Below, one piece after another: positions 7,547 to 17,574 of a stretch of 64,000 bases of DNA (position 1 is its first letter; each line of letters begins with the position of its first letter). Origin of the DNA: Comamonas odontotermitis (GTDB lineage: Bacteria > Pseudomonadota > Gammaproteobacteria > Burkholderiales > Burkholderiaceae_C); the NCBI RefSeq assembly GCF_014207855.1, contig NZ_JACHKZ010000005.1:62001-126000 (forward strand), written 5' to 3'. The notes below the pieces were generated by a model. It searched no databases, was not told where the DNA came from, and saw only the letters and a list, made by a program, of their open reading frames with translations. The position numbers and the translations under genes are program-made.

Positions 7547-10500
7547 ATGGTGCAATTCTCCAGGCGCCAGTTCATGAAAGTGACTGGCTCTACCCTGGCA
7601 GGATCAAGCTTGGCGGTGATGGGCTTCTCGCCCGCCACTGCCCTGGCCGAAGTCCGCCAGTACAAACTGGTCGGCAGCACGGTGACACGCCAGACGTGTA
7701 CCTACTGTTCTGTCGGCTGCGGCATATTGATGTACTCCCTTGGCGATGGTGGCAAGAACGCCAAGCTGTCGATCATGCACGTCGAAGGTGATCCGGACCA
7801 TCCGGTCAACCGCGGCACGCTGTGCCCCAAGGGCGCATCGCTGCTCGACATCGTCAAGAGCCCCAATCGCCTGCTCTACCCCGAATACCGTGCGCCCGGC
7901 TCCAACGAGTGGAAGCGCCTGTCGTGGGACGAGGCGCTGACCCGCATCACCAAGCTGATCAAGGAAGACCGCGACGCGAACTTCCTGGAGAAGACCGACG
8001 ACGGTCTGACGGTGAACCGCTGGACAACGACCGGCATGCTGGCTGCATCGGCCGCCAGCAATGAAGCCGGATACATCACCTATAAAGTGGCCCGCTCATG
8101 GGGCCTGTTGGCGTTCGATAACCAAGCCCGTGTCTGACACGGCCCGACGGTGGCAGGTCTTGCCCCGACGTTTGGCCGTGGAGCGATGACGAACCATTGG
8201 GTCGACATCAAGAACGCGGACGTTATTTTGATCATGGGCGGCAATGCCGCTGAAGCCCACCCTTGCGGCTTCAAATGGGTGACCGAGGCGAAGGAGCACA
8301 ACAAGGCTCACTTCATGGTGGTTGACCCGCGCTTCAACCGTTCGGCTTCGGTGGCAGATTTCTACGCCCCTATCCGTTCGGGTTCGGACATTGTTTTCCT
8401 CGGCGGCGTGATCAACTATCTGCTGACGAACGACAAGATCCACCACGAGTACGTGCGCAATTACACGGACTTCACCTTCATCGTGCGTGAGGATTTCGCG
8501 TTCGACGAAGGCATCTTCTCGGGCTACAACCCCGAAAAGCGCACCTACGACAAGGCCAGCTGGGATTACGAGCTGGGCGAGGACGGTTACGTCAAGACCG
8601 ACCCGACCCTGCAGCATCCGCGCTGTGTCTACCAATGGCTCAAACGCCATTACGCCAGCTACACGCCAGAGAAGGTAGAGAGTGCCTGCGGCACGCCCAA
8701 GGACAAGTTCCTGCACGTGTGCGAAAAGCTTGCCTCCACCGCACAGGCCGGCCGCGCTGCGACCATCCTGTATGCCCTTGGCTGGACGCAGCACTCGATC
8801 GGCGCGCAGATTCTGCGCACCGGCGCCATGGTGCAGCTGCTGCTGGGCAATATTGGTGTTGCGGGCGGCGGCATGAACGCGCTGCGCGGCCACTCCAATA
8901 TCCAGGGTCTGACCGACCTGGGTCTGCTGTCCAACGCACTGCCCGGCTACCTGACCTTGGCCAACCAGGGTGAGCAGGATTACCAGAAGTACATCGAGGC
9001 ACGCACGCAAAAGCCTTTGCGCGCCAACCAGATGAGCTACTGGCAGAACTATCCCAAGTTCCATGTCAGCCTGATGAAGGCCTTGTGGGGCCCCGCGGCC
9101 ACCAAGGACAACAACTGGGCCTACGACTACCTGCCCAAGCTCGACAAGCAGTACGACATGCTGCAGATCTTCGAGCTGATGAACGAAGGCAAGGTCAACG
9201 GCTACATCGCCCAGGGCTTCAACCCGCTGGCGGCGCTGTCCAACAAGAACCGCACCCGTGCGGGCCTGGCCAAGCTGAAGTTCCTGGTCATCATGGACCC
9301 GCTGGCCACCGAGACCTCCGAGTTCTGGAAGAACTACGGCGAGTACAACGACATCGACACGGCATCGGTGCAGACCGAAGTGTTCCGCCTGCCCACCACC
9401 TGCTTCGCAGAAGAGGATGGCGCGGTCGTGAGCTCGTCGCGTGTGCTGCAGTGGCACTGGAAGGCGTCGGAGCCTCCTGGAGAAGCGAAGACCGACGTTG
9501 CCATCATGTCGGCCCTGCACCTGCGCATGAAGGCGGCCTACCAGAAGGACGGCGGCAAGTTCCCCGACCCGATCGTCAACCTGTGGTGGCCCTACGCCCA
9601 ACCAGCGCATCCGTCTTCGGAAGAGCTGGCCAAGGAGTACAACGGCCGTGCACTGGCCGACCTGACCGATGCCGATGGCAAGGTGCTGCGCCCCGCAGGC
9701 CAGCAGCTGTCTGGCTTTGGCGAGCTGCGTGACGATGGCACCACCATGAGCGGCTGCTGGATCTACACCGGCTGCTGGACGGAAGCGGGCAACCAGATGG
9801 GCCGCCGCGACAACAGCGACCCCACTGGCATCGGCAACACGCTGAACTGGGCCTGGGCCTGGCCGGCCAACCGCCGGGTGCTGTACAACCGTGCGTCTGC
9901 CGACCTGGAAGGCAAGCCTTTCAACCCCAACCGCATGCTGGTCAAGTGGAACGGCAAGGCCTGGGGCGGCGCGGATGTGCCCGACTACGGCGTGGCGATC
10001 AAGCCTGAAACGGGCACCGGCCCATTCATCATGAACCCCGAAGGGGTGGCGCGCTTCTTTGCGCGCAAGGGCATGAACGAAGGGCCGTTCCCAACGCACT
10101 ACGAGGCGTTCGACAATCCGCTGGGCTACAACCCGATGTACCCGAAGAACGACAAGGCTGTCAGCAACCCTGCAGCCCGCGTCTTCCCTGCCATCTGGGA
10201 GACCTTCGGCAAGGCATCGGAGTTCCCGCACGTGGGCACCACGTACCGCCTGACCGAGCACTTCCACTACTGGACCAAGCATGCGCTGCTGAACTCCATC
10301 ATCCAGCCAGAGCAATTCGTCGAGATCGGCGAGGCGCTGGCCAAGGAGATCGGCATCACCACCGGCTCCATGGTGAAGGTCAGCTCCAAGCGCGGCTACA
10401 TCAAGGCAGCGGCGGTGGTTACCAAGCGCATCAAGCCCATGCAGATCGAAGGCAAGACGGTGCACCATGTGGGTATCCCTATCCACTGGGGCTTCAAGGG

Positions 10501-10609
10501 CCTGACCAAGCCGGGCTTCCTGGCCAATACCCTCACCCCGTTCGTGGGCGACGGTAACAGCAACACGCCCGAGTTCAAGACCTTCCTGGTGAAGGTCGAG
10601 AAGGTCTAA
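7547..10609 (+). CDS. fdnG: Formate dehydrogenase-N, major (alpha) subunit, selenoprotein
   Basis: 1020 residues read through an in-frame TGA (8135-8137) as selenocysteine at residue 197. The TGA context is Val-Sec-His-Gly-Pro-Thr-Val-Ala, the standard active site of FdnG/FdoG, and the same frame continues for 824 more codons. A twin-arginine signal (SRRQFMK) is at residues 5-11. The Cys ligands for a [4Fe-4S] cluster are C51, C54, C58 and C93. The molybdopterin (bis-MGD) domains follow, with ILIMGGNAAEAHP just after the Sec. The start at 7547 is chosen over a TTG at 7532 because GAAAGGA lies 7 nt upstream. The enzyme oxidises formate on the periplasmic side. Standard callers will split it at the TGA. 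Confidence 0.96.
8135..8180 (+). promoter_or_regulatory. Selenocysteine codon and SECIS-like hairpin in fdnG
   Basis: The UGA at 8135-8137 is followed by an apical stem GGCA (8152-8155) / UGCC (8161-8164) enclosing the loop GGUCU (8156-8160). The loop and its distance of about 14 nt from the UGA match bacterial SECIS elements bound by SelB (E. coli fdhF/fdnG also carry a GGUCU- or AGUCU-type loop). Further GGCC/GGCC pairing (8141-8144 with 8174-8177) may extend the stem. Confidence 0.85.
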
Positions 10610-10618
10610 GGAGCAGCG

Positions 10619-11548
10619 ATGTCATCTCTACAATCATTGGATATCAAGCGCCGCTCCGCCACCACCACCCCATCGCCAAGCGTGCGCGACGCGCATGGCG
10701 GCGAGGTGGCCAAGCTGATCGATGTCTCCAAATGCATCGGCTGCAAGGCCTGCCAGACCGCCTGCATGGAGTGGAATGATCTGCGCGACGACGTGGGCAC
10801 CGCTGCGGCAGGGGTGTATGACAACCCGACCGACCTGAGTGCCAACTCGTGGACCGTGATGCGGTTCTCCGAATACGAGAACGAGGCTACCGGCAATCTG
10901 GAATGGCTGATCCGCAAGGACGGTTGCATGCACTGCGAAGACCCCGGTTGCCTCAAGGCCTGCCCCTCACCTGGTGCGATCGTGCAGTACGCCAACGGCA
11001 TCGTGGATTTCCAGGAGGAAAACTGCGTCGGCTGCGGCTACTGCGTCACCGGCTGCCCGTTCAACATCCCACGCATCTCGCAAAAGGACCACAAGGCCTA
11101 CAAGTGCACACTGTGCTCTGACCGGGTTGCAGTGGGCCAGGAGCCTGCCTGCGTCAAGACCTGCCCCACGGGTGCCATCATGTTTGGCACCAAGCAAGGC
11201 ATGCAGGAGCGTGCCGACGAGCGGATCGCCGACCTCAAGGAACGCGGTTTTGCCAAGGCCGGCCTGTACGATCCGCAAGGCGTGGGCGGCACGCACGTGA
11301 TGTATGTGCTGCACCATGCAGACCAGCCATCGCTCTACCACGGCCTGCCCGATGATCCCAAGATCAGCCCCATGGTCAGCCTGTGGAAAGGCGTGGCCAA
11401 GCCGCTGGCATTGGCGGCACTGGGAGCCGCCGCAGTCGGCAGCTTCTTCCACTACATCACCAAGGGTCCGCTCGAAGTGCCCGAGGAGCTGGAGGACGAA
11501 GAAGCCCGCAAGGCCGACGCCGACAACCACAAGGAGGCAGGACGATGA
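10619..11548 (+). CDS. fdnH: Formate dehydrogenase-N, iron-sulfur (beta) subunit
   Basis: 309 residues, starting 9 nt after the fdnG stop with GGAG as ribosome site. Four Cys clusters are visible: [14 protein letters not shown] (about 40-53), [18 protein letters not shown] (about 103-120), [16 protein letters not shown] (about 136-151) and CTLCSDR...CVKTCPTGA. These are the ligands of four [4Fe-4S] clusters passing electrons from FdnG to the membrane. A C-terminal membrane anchor ([19 protein letters not shown], about 262-280) is present, as in FdnH. The stop overlaps the fdnI ATG. Confidence 0.95.
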   Translation: MSSLQSLDIKRRSATTTPSPSVRDAHGGEVAKLIDVSKCIGCKACQTACMEWNDLRDDVGTAAAGVYDNPTDLSANSWTVMRFSEYENEATGNLEWLIRKDGCMHCEDPGCLKACPSPGAIVQYANGIVDFQEENCVGCGYCVTGCPFNIPRISQKDHKAYKCTLCSDRVAVGQEPACVKTCPTGAIMFGTKQGMQERADERIADLKERGFAKAGLYDPQGVGGTHVMYVLHHADQPSLYHGLPDDPKISPMVSLWKGVAKPLALAALGAAAVGSFFHYITKGPLEVPEELEDEEARKADADNHKEAGR

Positions 11549-12171
11549 ACCGCAGCAACCGAGACATCCAGCGCTACAGCGCTGCGGAGCGTGCCAACCA
11601 CTGGGTTGTTGCCATCAGCTTTGTGCTGCTGGCACTGTCCGGCCTGGCGTTCTTCCACCCGTCGTTCTTCTTCATGACGAACCTGTTCGGTGGCGGGCCC
11701 TGGACGCGGATTCTGCATCCCTACATCGGCCTCGTCATGGCCTTTGGTTTCCTGCTGATGTTCTTCCGCTTCTGGCAGTTGAACATCATCAAAGACCGCG
11801 ATGTGGAGTGGCTGAAAAACGTGCCAGCCCTCGTCAGCGGTGAGCATGACAAGATTCCGCCCGCTGAAAAGTACAACGGCGGCCAGAAAGTGCTGTTCTG
11901 GATGCTGGTGCTGTGCATGCTCGGCCTCGTCATCACCGGCGTGCTGATGTGGCGCGCCTGGTGGAATCTGCCTGTCAACGTGGTGCGCGCCGCCAGCCTG
12001 ATCCATGCCATCTCGGCATTTGGCTTGATTGGCCTCATCATCGCGCACGTCTATGCTGCCATCTGGACCAAAGGCACCATCCGTGCCATGACCCGTGGCA
12101 CCGTGACCCGTGCCTGGGCCCGGTTCCACCATCCGCTGTGGTATCGCCGCATGACGGGCGAAAAGGACTGA
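11545..12171 (+). CDS. fdnI: Formate dehydrogenase-N, cytochrome b556 (gamma) subunit
   Basis: 208 residues from the ATG at 11545 (AAGGAGG upstream, ATGA overlap with fdnH); a longer frame is open further upstream inside fdnH. Four hydrophobic segments are seen (near 22-40, 55-75, 115-135 and 150-170) with His residues in the first (ERANHW) and last ([11 protein letters not shown]) suitable for two b hemes. It anchors FdnGH in the inner membrane and passes electrons to quinone. Confidence 0.94.
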   Translation: MNRSNRDIQRYSAAERANHWVVAISFVLLALSGLAFFHPSFFFMTNLFGGGPWTRILHPYIGLVMAFGFLLMFFRFWQLNIIKDRDVEWLKNVPALVSGEHDKIPPAEKYNGGQKVLFWMLVLCMLGLVITGVLMWRAWWNLPVNVVRAASLIHAISAFGLIGLIIAHVYAAIWTKGTIRAMTRGTVTRAWARFHHPLWYRRMTGEKD

Positions 12172-12218
12172 ACCCTTGCTTGCCCGCGGGGGCTTGCACC
12201 CCGCTGCACCCATCAAAG

Positions 12219-12249
12219 ACGCCGATAGCCCTATCAGGACTATCGGCGT
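12219..12249 (+). terminator. Hairpin after fdnGHI
   Basis: Perfect 10-bp stem ACGCCGATAG/CTATCGGCGT with an 11-nt loop, 48 nt after the fdnI stop. The 3' flank (TGATACTTGAG) is only weakly T-rich, so it may be a partial terminator or mRNA stabiliser allowing readthrough into fdhE. Confidence 0.5.
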
Positions 12250-12271
12250 TGATACTTGAGAAAATCCCCGT

Positions 12272-13234
12272 ATGCAACGCATTCTTCAACCTGGCGAAAT
12301 CGAGTCGCTGGACCACACCAGCTTTCCGCGCGTGCTGCTGCCCGATACCAGCAGCCTGTTCCTGGACCGCGCCAATCGCATCCGCCAGCTGGCCGAAGGC
12401 AACCCGATTGCCGACTACCTGAACTTCATCGCCAGTCTGGTGCAGGCCCAACACCGCGCCGTACAAGACTTGCGTGTGGCGGAGCCCGAGGCGGCCGCCA
12501 TCGCGCAGGCGCAGGAATTTTCGTCGCCGCTGCTGCCCGCAGCCGACCATCTCGATCCCGTCTGGCACCAGGTGCTGGATGGCATGCTGGCCGATCTCTC
12601 CGGCACGGGCGGATTGCCCGCGCCGCTGCAGCCACTGATTGCAGAGCTGCAGGCAACAAGCACCGAAGAGCGCAACGCCCTGGCAAAGCGCCTGCTGACC
12701 AAGGAGCTGGCCGCACGCGACGTAGGTATGGCCCCCTTTGCCATGGCTGCACTGCAGGTCGTGTTTGCCCGCCGCGCAAGCCAGTTGCGGGCCGCCGATG
12801 TGCCCTATACCGATCCCGCCACCATCTGCCCCGTATGCGCTGCCGAGCCGGTAGCCAGTGTGGTGCGCATTGGCGGCAAGATGGCGGGCCACCGCTATCT
12901 GCATTGCGGCTGCTGTGCCACTGAATGGCATATGGTGCGCGTCAAGTGCTCACATTGCGAATCGACCAAAGGCATTCACTACCAGGGCCTGGAAGGCGGC
13001 AAGGACGTGGTGCTTGCGGAAACCTGCGACGCTTGCGGCAGCTACCGCAAGATCGTCAACCAGGAAAAAGACCCGTTGGCTGAGCCGCTGGCCGATGATC
13101 TGGCCAGCCTGATGCTCGATTTGCTGATGAGCGAGAACACCCGGCTCCAGCGCGCCAGCGGCAACCCCTTGCTGTTTGTTGCAGTGGCGGAGCCGCAGGC
13201 GGACGACAGCGCGGCTGTGCCTGATCTGCACTGA
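12272..13234 (+). CDS. fdhE: Formate dehydrogenase accessory protein FdhE
   Basis: 320 residues. The C-terminal half has the paired CxxC motifs of FdhE: CPVCAAEP, CGCC, CSHCEST and CDACGSYRK, which bind iron in rubredoxin-like sites. The N-terminal half is helical (YLNFIASLVQAQHRAV). FdhE is a cytoplasmic factor needed for active respiratory formate dehydrogenase. It lies 100 nt after fdnI and just before selA. Confidence 0.93.
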   Translation: MQRILQPGEIESLDHTSFPRVLLPDTSSLFLDRANRIRQLAEGNPIADYLNFIASLVQAQHRAVQDLRVAEPEAAAIAQAQEFSSPLLPAADHLDPVWHQVLDGMLADLSGTGGLPAPLQPLIAELQATSTEERNALAKRLLTKELAARDVGMAPFAMAALQVVFARRASQLRAADVPYTDPATICPVCAAEPVASVVRIGGKMAGHRYLHCGCCATEWHMVRVKCSHCESTKGIHYQGLEGGKDVVLAETCDACGSYRKIVNQEKDPLAEPLADDLASLMLDLLMSENTRLQRASGNPLLFVAVAEPQADDSAAVPDLH

Positions 13235-13355
13235 CCGGTCGGCCACAGGCCGCAGGCAGCGGGGGTAAGGCCCGAACGCCGCGCTCCCTGCCGTGCCATA
13301 CTAGAACGATGACTGCGCCCTGCAGCCATCGTTTTGTTTTTTTGATGTTTCACCC

Positions 13356-14768
13356 ATGCGCACTGCCTCTCCCCTGCCCTCCGTCGACAAGTTGCTGCAG
13401 CATCCGCGCACTGCCGGACTGCTTGCGCACTATGGCAAAACGCAGTGCACCGATGCCATTCGCGCCGCACTTGCGGATGCACGCAACCAGTGGTTGGCAG
13501 CCAAGGACAGCCAGACCGCGCCGGGTGCCGATATCCTGCTGGATGCTGCCGAGCAATCGCTGCAACAACTGTTTGCCCCCCGCCTCAAGGCCGTCTACAA
13601 CCTGACGGGGACTGTGCTGCACACCAACCTGGGCCGCGCATTGCTGCCACAAGAAGCCATCGATGCCGTGGTGCAGGCGCTGGCCGCACCCAGCAACCTG
13701 GAGTATGACCTGGCCGATGGGGGCCGTGGCGACCGGGACGATCTGGTTGAGGACCTGATCTGCCGCCTGACCGGCGCGGAAGCGGCCACCATCGTCAACA
13801 ACAATGCGGCTGCCGTGCTGCTGGTGCTGTCCACCATGGCGCTGCACAAGGAAGTCATCGTCTCTCGCGGCGAGCTAGTGGAGATCGGCGGCGCCTTCCG
13901 CATTCCCGACGTGATGACGCGCGCCGGTGCCACTCTGGTCGAAGTCGGCACCACCAACCGCACGCATGAGCGGGACTATGCCGAAGCCATCTCCGCCCAG
14001 ACGGCGGCACTGATGAAAGTGCATTGCAGCAACTACGCCATCTCGGGCTTTACCAAATCTGTACCGGATGCCGATGTGGCAAATATTGCCCACAGCCACC
14101 AGCTACCGATGATCGTGGACCTGGGCAGCGGCACCTTGATCGATATGCGGACCTGGGGCCTGCCATACGAGGTGACGGTGCGCGAAACCGTCGAAGCCGG
14201 TGCCGACATCGTCACCTTCAGCGGCGACAAATTGCTGGGCGGCCCGCAGGCGGGCATCATCGTCGGCAAGAAGTCACTGATCGCACAGATCAAGAAGAAC
14301 CCTCTCAAACGCGCATTGCGCGTCGGCAAGCTGACACTGGCTGCGCTGGAACCAACCCTGCGCCTGTACCTGCACCCGGAGCAATTGGCCGATCGCCTGA
14401 CCACTTTGCGCCTGTTCACCCGCAGCGCAGCCGATATGCAGCAGCAGGCCGAAGTTCTGCAAGCCCCTCTGCAAAACGCTCTAGGCACCGCATATGTGGT
14501 GGAGCCGACTGCCATGTCCAGCCAGATCGGCAGCGGCGCGCTGCCTGTGGAGAGCCTGCCCAGCCATGGCCTGGTGATCCGCTCTGCAGACCCCAGACGA
14601 GCCGGTCAACTGCTGCAGCGGCTTGAAGCCGCGCTTCGCCAATTGCCGCGCCCAGTCATCGGCCGCCTACGCCAGGACGCGCTGTGGCTGGATCTGCGCT
14701 GCCTTGAAGCCGCTAACCAGTCCGTATTCGTTGAAAATTGGGAAAAACTCGTTCTAGCATCAGATTGA
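13356..14768 (+). CDS. selA: L-seryl-tRNA(Sec) selenium transferase
   Basis: 470 residues, the usual SelA length. It is a fold-type I PLP enzyme: the PLP lysine lies in TFSGDKLLGGPQAGIIVG, and the N-terminal domain has NLTGTVLHTNLGRALLP. It converts Ser-tRNA(Sec) to Sec-tRNA(Sec) using selenophosphate. It starts 122 nt after fdhE and is followed 36 nt later by selB, consistent with a selAB unit. Confidence 0.97.
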   Translation: MRTASPLPSVDKLLQHPRTAGLLAHYGKTQCTDAIRAALADARNQWLAAKDSQTAPGADILLDAAEQSLQQLFAPRLKAVYNLTGTVLHTNLGRALLPQEAIDAVVQALAAPSNLEYDLADGGRGDRDDLVEDLICRLTGAEAATIVNNNAAAVLLVLSTMALHKEVIVSRGELVEIGGAFRIPDVMTRAGATLVEVGTTNRTHERDYAEAISAQTAALMKVHCSNYAISGFTKSVPDADVANIAHSHQLPMIVDLGSGTLIDMRTWGLPYEVTVRETVEAGADIVTFSGDKLLGGPQAGIIVGKKSLIAQIKKNPLKRALRVGKLTLAALEPTLRLYLHPEQLADRLTTLRLFTRSAADMQQQAEVLQAPLQNALGTAYVVEPTAMSSQIGSGALPVESLPSHGLVIRSADPRRAGQLLQRLEAALRQLPRPVIGRLRQDALWLDLRCLEAANQSVFVENWEKLVLASD

Positions 14769-14804
14769 CGAGGGCATCAAGCTATAAAAAGCAGAGCATT
14801 TCGC

Positions 14805-16727
14805 ATGATCATTGGAACCGCAGGCCATATCGACCATGGCAAAACCACCCTGGTACGCGCCCTGACTGGCGTGGAGACCGATCGCCTGAAAGAAGAAAAG
14901 GCGCGCGGCATCTCCATCGAACTGGGTTATGCCTACGCGCCCCTGGCCAACGGCGATGTGCTGGGCATCATCGATGTGCCTGGCCACGAAAAATTCATCC
15001 ACACCATGGCCGCAGGTGCCGTGGGCATCGACCATGCACTCCTGGTGGTGGCGGCCGATGACGGAGTGATGCCGCAGACACGTGAGCATCTGGAAATTCT
15101 GCAATTGCTGGGTGTCCGCCAAGGCACTGTCGCGCTCACTAAGGTGGATCGCGTAGAGCCCGAACGCATGGCGGTCGTGGAAAATGAGATACGCGCGCTT
15201 CTCGCGGGCGGCCCTCTTGCCGATGCCCCTGTTTTCCAGACTGCAGCCGCGCTGCCTGACGACCGGGGCGTGCAAGCGCTGCGCCAGCACCTGCACACCG
15301 TTGCACAGGCGATGCCTTTGCGCGCACAGCAAGGCCTGTTCCGTCTTGCGATTGACCGCGTGTTCAGCCTGGCAGGACAGGGGACCGTGGTGACGGGTAC
15401 GGTTTTCAATGGCAGCGTTGCCGTGGGCGACAGCCTGCTACATTCGGCCACTGGAAAACCGACACGGGTGCGCAGCATCCACGCGCAGAACCGGGCAAGC
15501 AGCCAGGGCGTGGCCGGACAGCGCTGCGCACTCAACCTTGCAGGTATTGCCAAAGAAGAAATTACGCGTGGCGACTGGTTGTTGGACGCACGCCTGCTGC
15601 ACACCACGCAACGCATCGACGTACGGCTGCAACTGCTGGCCGGTGCTCCCGCGCTCAAGCCCTGGGCGCCTGTGCATGTGCACCTGGGCACCATGCACTG
15701 CACAGGCCATGTGGCCCTGCTGCAAGATGGCGAACTGCCATCTGGAGCCCAGAGCCTGGCCCAACTGGTGCTGGATGCGCCAGCCGTTGTGCAGCCAGGT
15801 GACCGCGTCATCATCCGCAATGCCCAGGCCAGCCGAACCATTGCCGGAGCGACGGTGCTGGATCCCTGTGCGCCTGCACGCAAACGCCGTAGTGAGGCGC
15901 GGCTGGCGTTCCTTGCAGCGCTGGAGCATTGGGTCTCCACCCATGACACTGCACCACTGCTGGCCGAAGCCCCACACGGCCTCGCACAATCACAGCTGGT
16001 ACGGCTGACAGGCCTGGCGCAACCGCCGGTACCGCCCCATGCCATAGTGCTGCCCACCACCGATGGCGATGCGCTGTTGCTGAGCAATGAGGCCTGGCAG
16101 GCGTTGCAGGGCCAGGTACTTGAGGCCCTGGGGCGTTTTCACAGCGTGGCGCCCGATGAGCCCGGCATCAACGCTGCGCGCCTGCGGCGCATGGCATTGC
16201 CCAGCCTGCAGCATGGCGTGCACGATGCGCTCTACACCAGTCTCATCGAGGCTTTGCTGCAGGCACAGCACATCAGCACCACGGGTGCATGGCTGCATCT
16301 TCCGGGCCATAGCGTTCAACTGAGCGATGCAGAGCAGGCTTTGGCCCAGCGCCTGCTGCCCGCCATTGGCGCTGGCCGTTTCGATCCGCCATGGGTTCGT
16401 GATCTGGCGCGGGACCAAGGCAGTGGCGAAGAAATGGTGCGCCAACTGCTCAAGAAACTGGCTCGGCAAGGGCTGGTGTTTCAGGTCGTCAAGGATCTCT
16501 TTTATGCAGCCGGGCAAACCGATGCCCTGGCCGCACTGGTTGCCGATCTGGCCTTGCAGGCCGAGCGTGGCGCGGTAGAGGCGGCGGCCTTCCGAGATGC
16601 AACAGGCCTCGGGCGCAAGCGTGCCATCCAGATCCTGGAGTTCTTCGACCGCGTGGGCTACACCCGCCGAGTGCGCGATGCGCATATGCTGCGGCCCGGT
16701 GTGCGCTGGCAGGTCAGCCAGCAGTGA
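14805..16727 (+). CDS. selB: Selenocysteine-specific elongation factor SelB
   Basis: 640 residues. GTPase motifs: [10 protein letters not shown] (G1, residues 7-16), DVPGHEKF (G3) and TKVD (G4). EF-Tu-like beta barrels follow to about residue 340, then four winged-helix domains at the C-terminus (for example [20 protein letters not shown]), which bind the SECIS hairpin. It delivers Sec-tRNA(Sec) to the UGA in fdnG. The ATG at 14805 has no strong ribosome site, suggesting coupling to selA. Confidence 0.97.
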   Translation: MIIGTAGHIDHGKTTLVRALTGVETDRLKEEKARGISIELGYAYAPLANGDVLGIIDVPGHEKFIHTMAAGAVGIDHALLVVAADDGVMPQTREHLEILQLLGVRQGTVALTKVDRVEPERMAVVENEIRALLAGGPLADAPVFQTAAALPDDRGVQALRQHLHTVAQAMPLRAQQGLFRLAIDRVFSLAGQGTVVTGTVFNGSVAVGDSLLHSATGKPTRVRSIHAQNRASSQGVAGQRCALNLAGIAKEEITRGDWLLDARLLHTTQRIDVRLQLLAGAPALKPWAPVHVHLGTMHCTGHVALLQDGELPSGAQSLAQLVLDAPAVVQPGDRVIIRNAQASRTIAGATVLDPCAPARKRRSEARLAFLAALEHWVSTHDTAPLLAEAPHGLAQSQLVRLTGLAQPPVPPHAIVLPTTDGDALLLSNEAWQALQGQVLEALGRFHSVAPDEPGINAARLRRMALPSLQHGVHDALYTSLIEALLQAQHISTTGAWLHLPGHSVQLSDAEQALAQRLLPAIGAGRFDPPWVRDLARDQGSGEEMVRQLLKKLARQGLVFQVVKDLFYAAGQTDALAALVADLALQAERGAVEAAAFRDATGLGRKRAIQILEFFDRVGYTRRVRDAHMLRPGVRWQVSQQ

Positions 16728-16805
16728 CGAACTCGGGCACGCCCCAGCAGCACAACGGCGCTTGGCACGCACCCGCATCAGACTTCATTATTTATAGGGG
16801 CATGC

Positions 16806-16843
16806 GCCACTCCGCCTCGATACATGGCGGGAGTGGCTACAAT
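16806..16843 (+). promoter_or_regulatory. Hairpin and candidate promoter before tRNA-Sec
   Basis: GCCACTCCGCC (16806-16816) can pair with GGCGGGAGTGGC (16826-16837) with one bulged G; this may end the selB transcript. TACAAT at 16838-16843 is a good -10 element 16 nt before the mature tRNA 5' end. No convincing -35 box is seen. Confidence 0.4.
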
Positions 16844-16859
16844 CGGCTCACTTTCTGAT

Positions 16860-16955
16860 GGAAGGCAATCGTGCCCGGTGGTGCGGCCGGGCTTCAAACC
16901 CGGTGAGGGGTGTCAGCCACTCCTGGGTTGGTTCGACTCCAGCTGCCCTCCGCCA
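16860..16955 (+). tRNA. selC: tRNA-Sec (anticodon UCA)
   Basis: The 96-nt gene has the Sec-specific features: an 8-bp acceptor (16860-16867 with 16944-16951), anticodon loop CTTCAAA with TCA at 16894-16896 on a CCGGG/CCCGG stem, a long variable arm (GGGGTG/CACTCC) and a 5-bp T stem with TTCGACT loop. Discriminator G and encoded CCA (16953-16955) are present. The fourth acceptor pair is A16863 opposite C16948, a mismatch. It lies 132 nt after selB. Confidence 0.95.
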
Positions 16956-17037
16956 CTGCCCACCCACTCCTGTCGCCAAGCAGGCGGGGCGCAATGTCTT
17001 CTTGCCTTTGCAACCGATGTGAGCCGATACGCGTTGC

Positions 17038-17574
17038 TTATAACAATGGCACCACGATGGCTACACGGCGGTTTTCCGCGGCATTGCCCGACACCACTGG
17101 CAAAGCATTGCCAAGCCCTTTGACTTCGATGTTCTGCCGGGGCATGCCAGCTTCCACGAGAACATTGGTCACAGCCTGGGCTCTGCGCATTGACAGTTTC
17201 AGGTTGTAGGCTGCGCTGCCACGGTCATCCGTATAGCCTTCTACGCGCAGGCGGTCGATACCCTCTTTCATCAGTACCTGCGCCAACTGCACGACCTTGG
17301 CGCGCGCGGCCTCTCCCACTTCGGCGGAATCAAACTCGAAAAGCAGCTTGCCCGACATCTGCAGCTCCCACCCCTGGTCTCCCTGCATAAACCCCTGGTC
17401 ACGCAGCACCTGCTGTTGCTGGGCCGTCAACCCCGCAGGGGGCGGTGGTGGCGTGGGTGCAGATGGTGTCTGGCATGCAGCCATCAGCAAGACCAAAGCC
17501 ATGGCCATGGCCCAACGCGCTCCACGGGCAAAGCGCTGCGTACCGCTGAATCCTTGGCTCCATTCCATATTCAC
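17038..17574 (-). CDS. yfiB: OmpA-family lipoprotein, YfiB-like
   Basis: 178 residues. A lipoprotein signal ends in LLMAAC (residues 29-34). A Pro-rich linker follows, then an OmpA/MotB peptidoglycan-binding domain with LLFEFDSAEVGEAARAKV, VEGYTDDRGSAAYNLKLSMRRAQAV and NRRVAIVV. In the YfiBNR system, outer-membrane YfiB sequesters the periplasmic repressor YfiR. The ATG overlaps the stop of the diguanylate cyclase gene, and a yfiR-like gene precedes it, which supports the name. Confidence 0.85.
   Translation of the reverse strand: MNMEWSQGFSGTQRFARGARWAMAMALVLLMAACQTPSAPTPPPPPAGLTAQQQQVLRDQGFMQGDQGWELQMSGKLLFEFDSAEVGEAARAKVVQLAQVLMKEGIDRLRVEGYTDDRGSAAYNLKLSMRRAQAVTNVLVEAGMPRQNIEVKGLGNALPVVSGNAAENRRVAIVVPLL

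Noticed and set aside
8135-8137. In-frame TGA that would make fdnG look like a pseudogene
   Set aside because: The context is the selenocysteine active site, a SECIS-like hairpin follows, and selA, selB, selC and selD are present nearby.
8096-10486. 796-codon open frame on the minus strand
   Set aside because: It is the shadow of fdnG; the plus frame carries the molybdopterin enzyme motifs and the antisense product has no recognisable domain.
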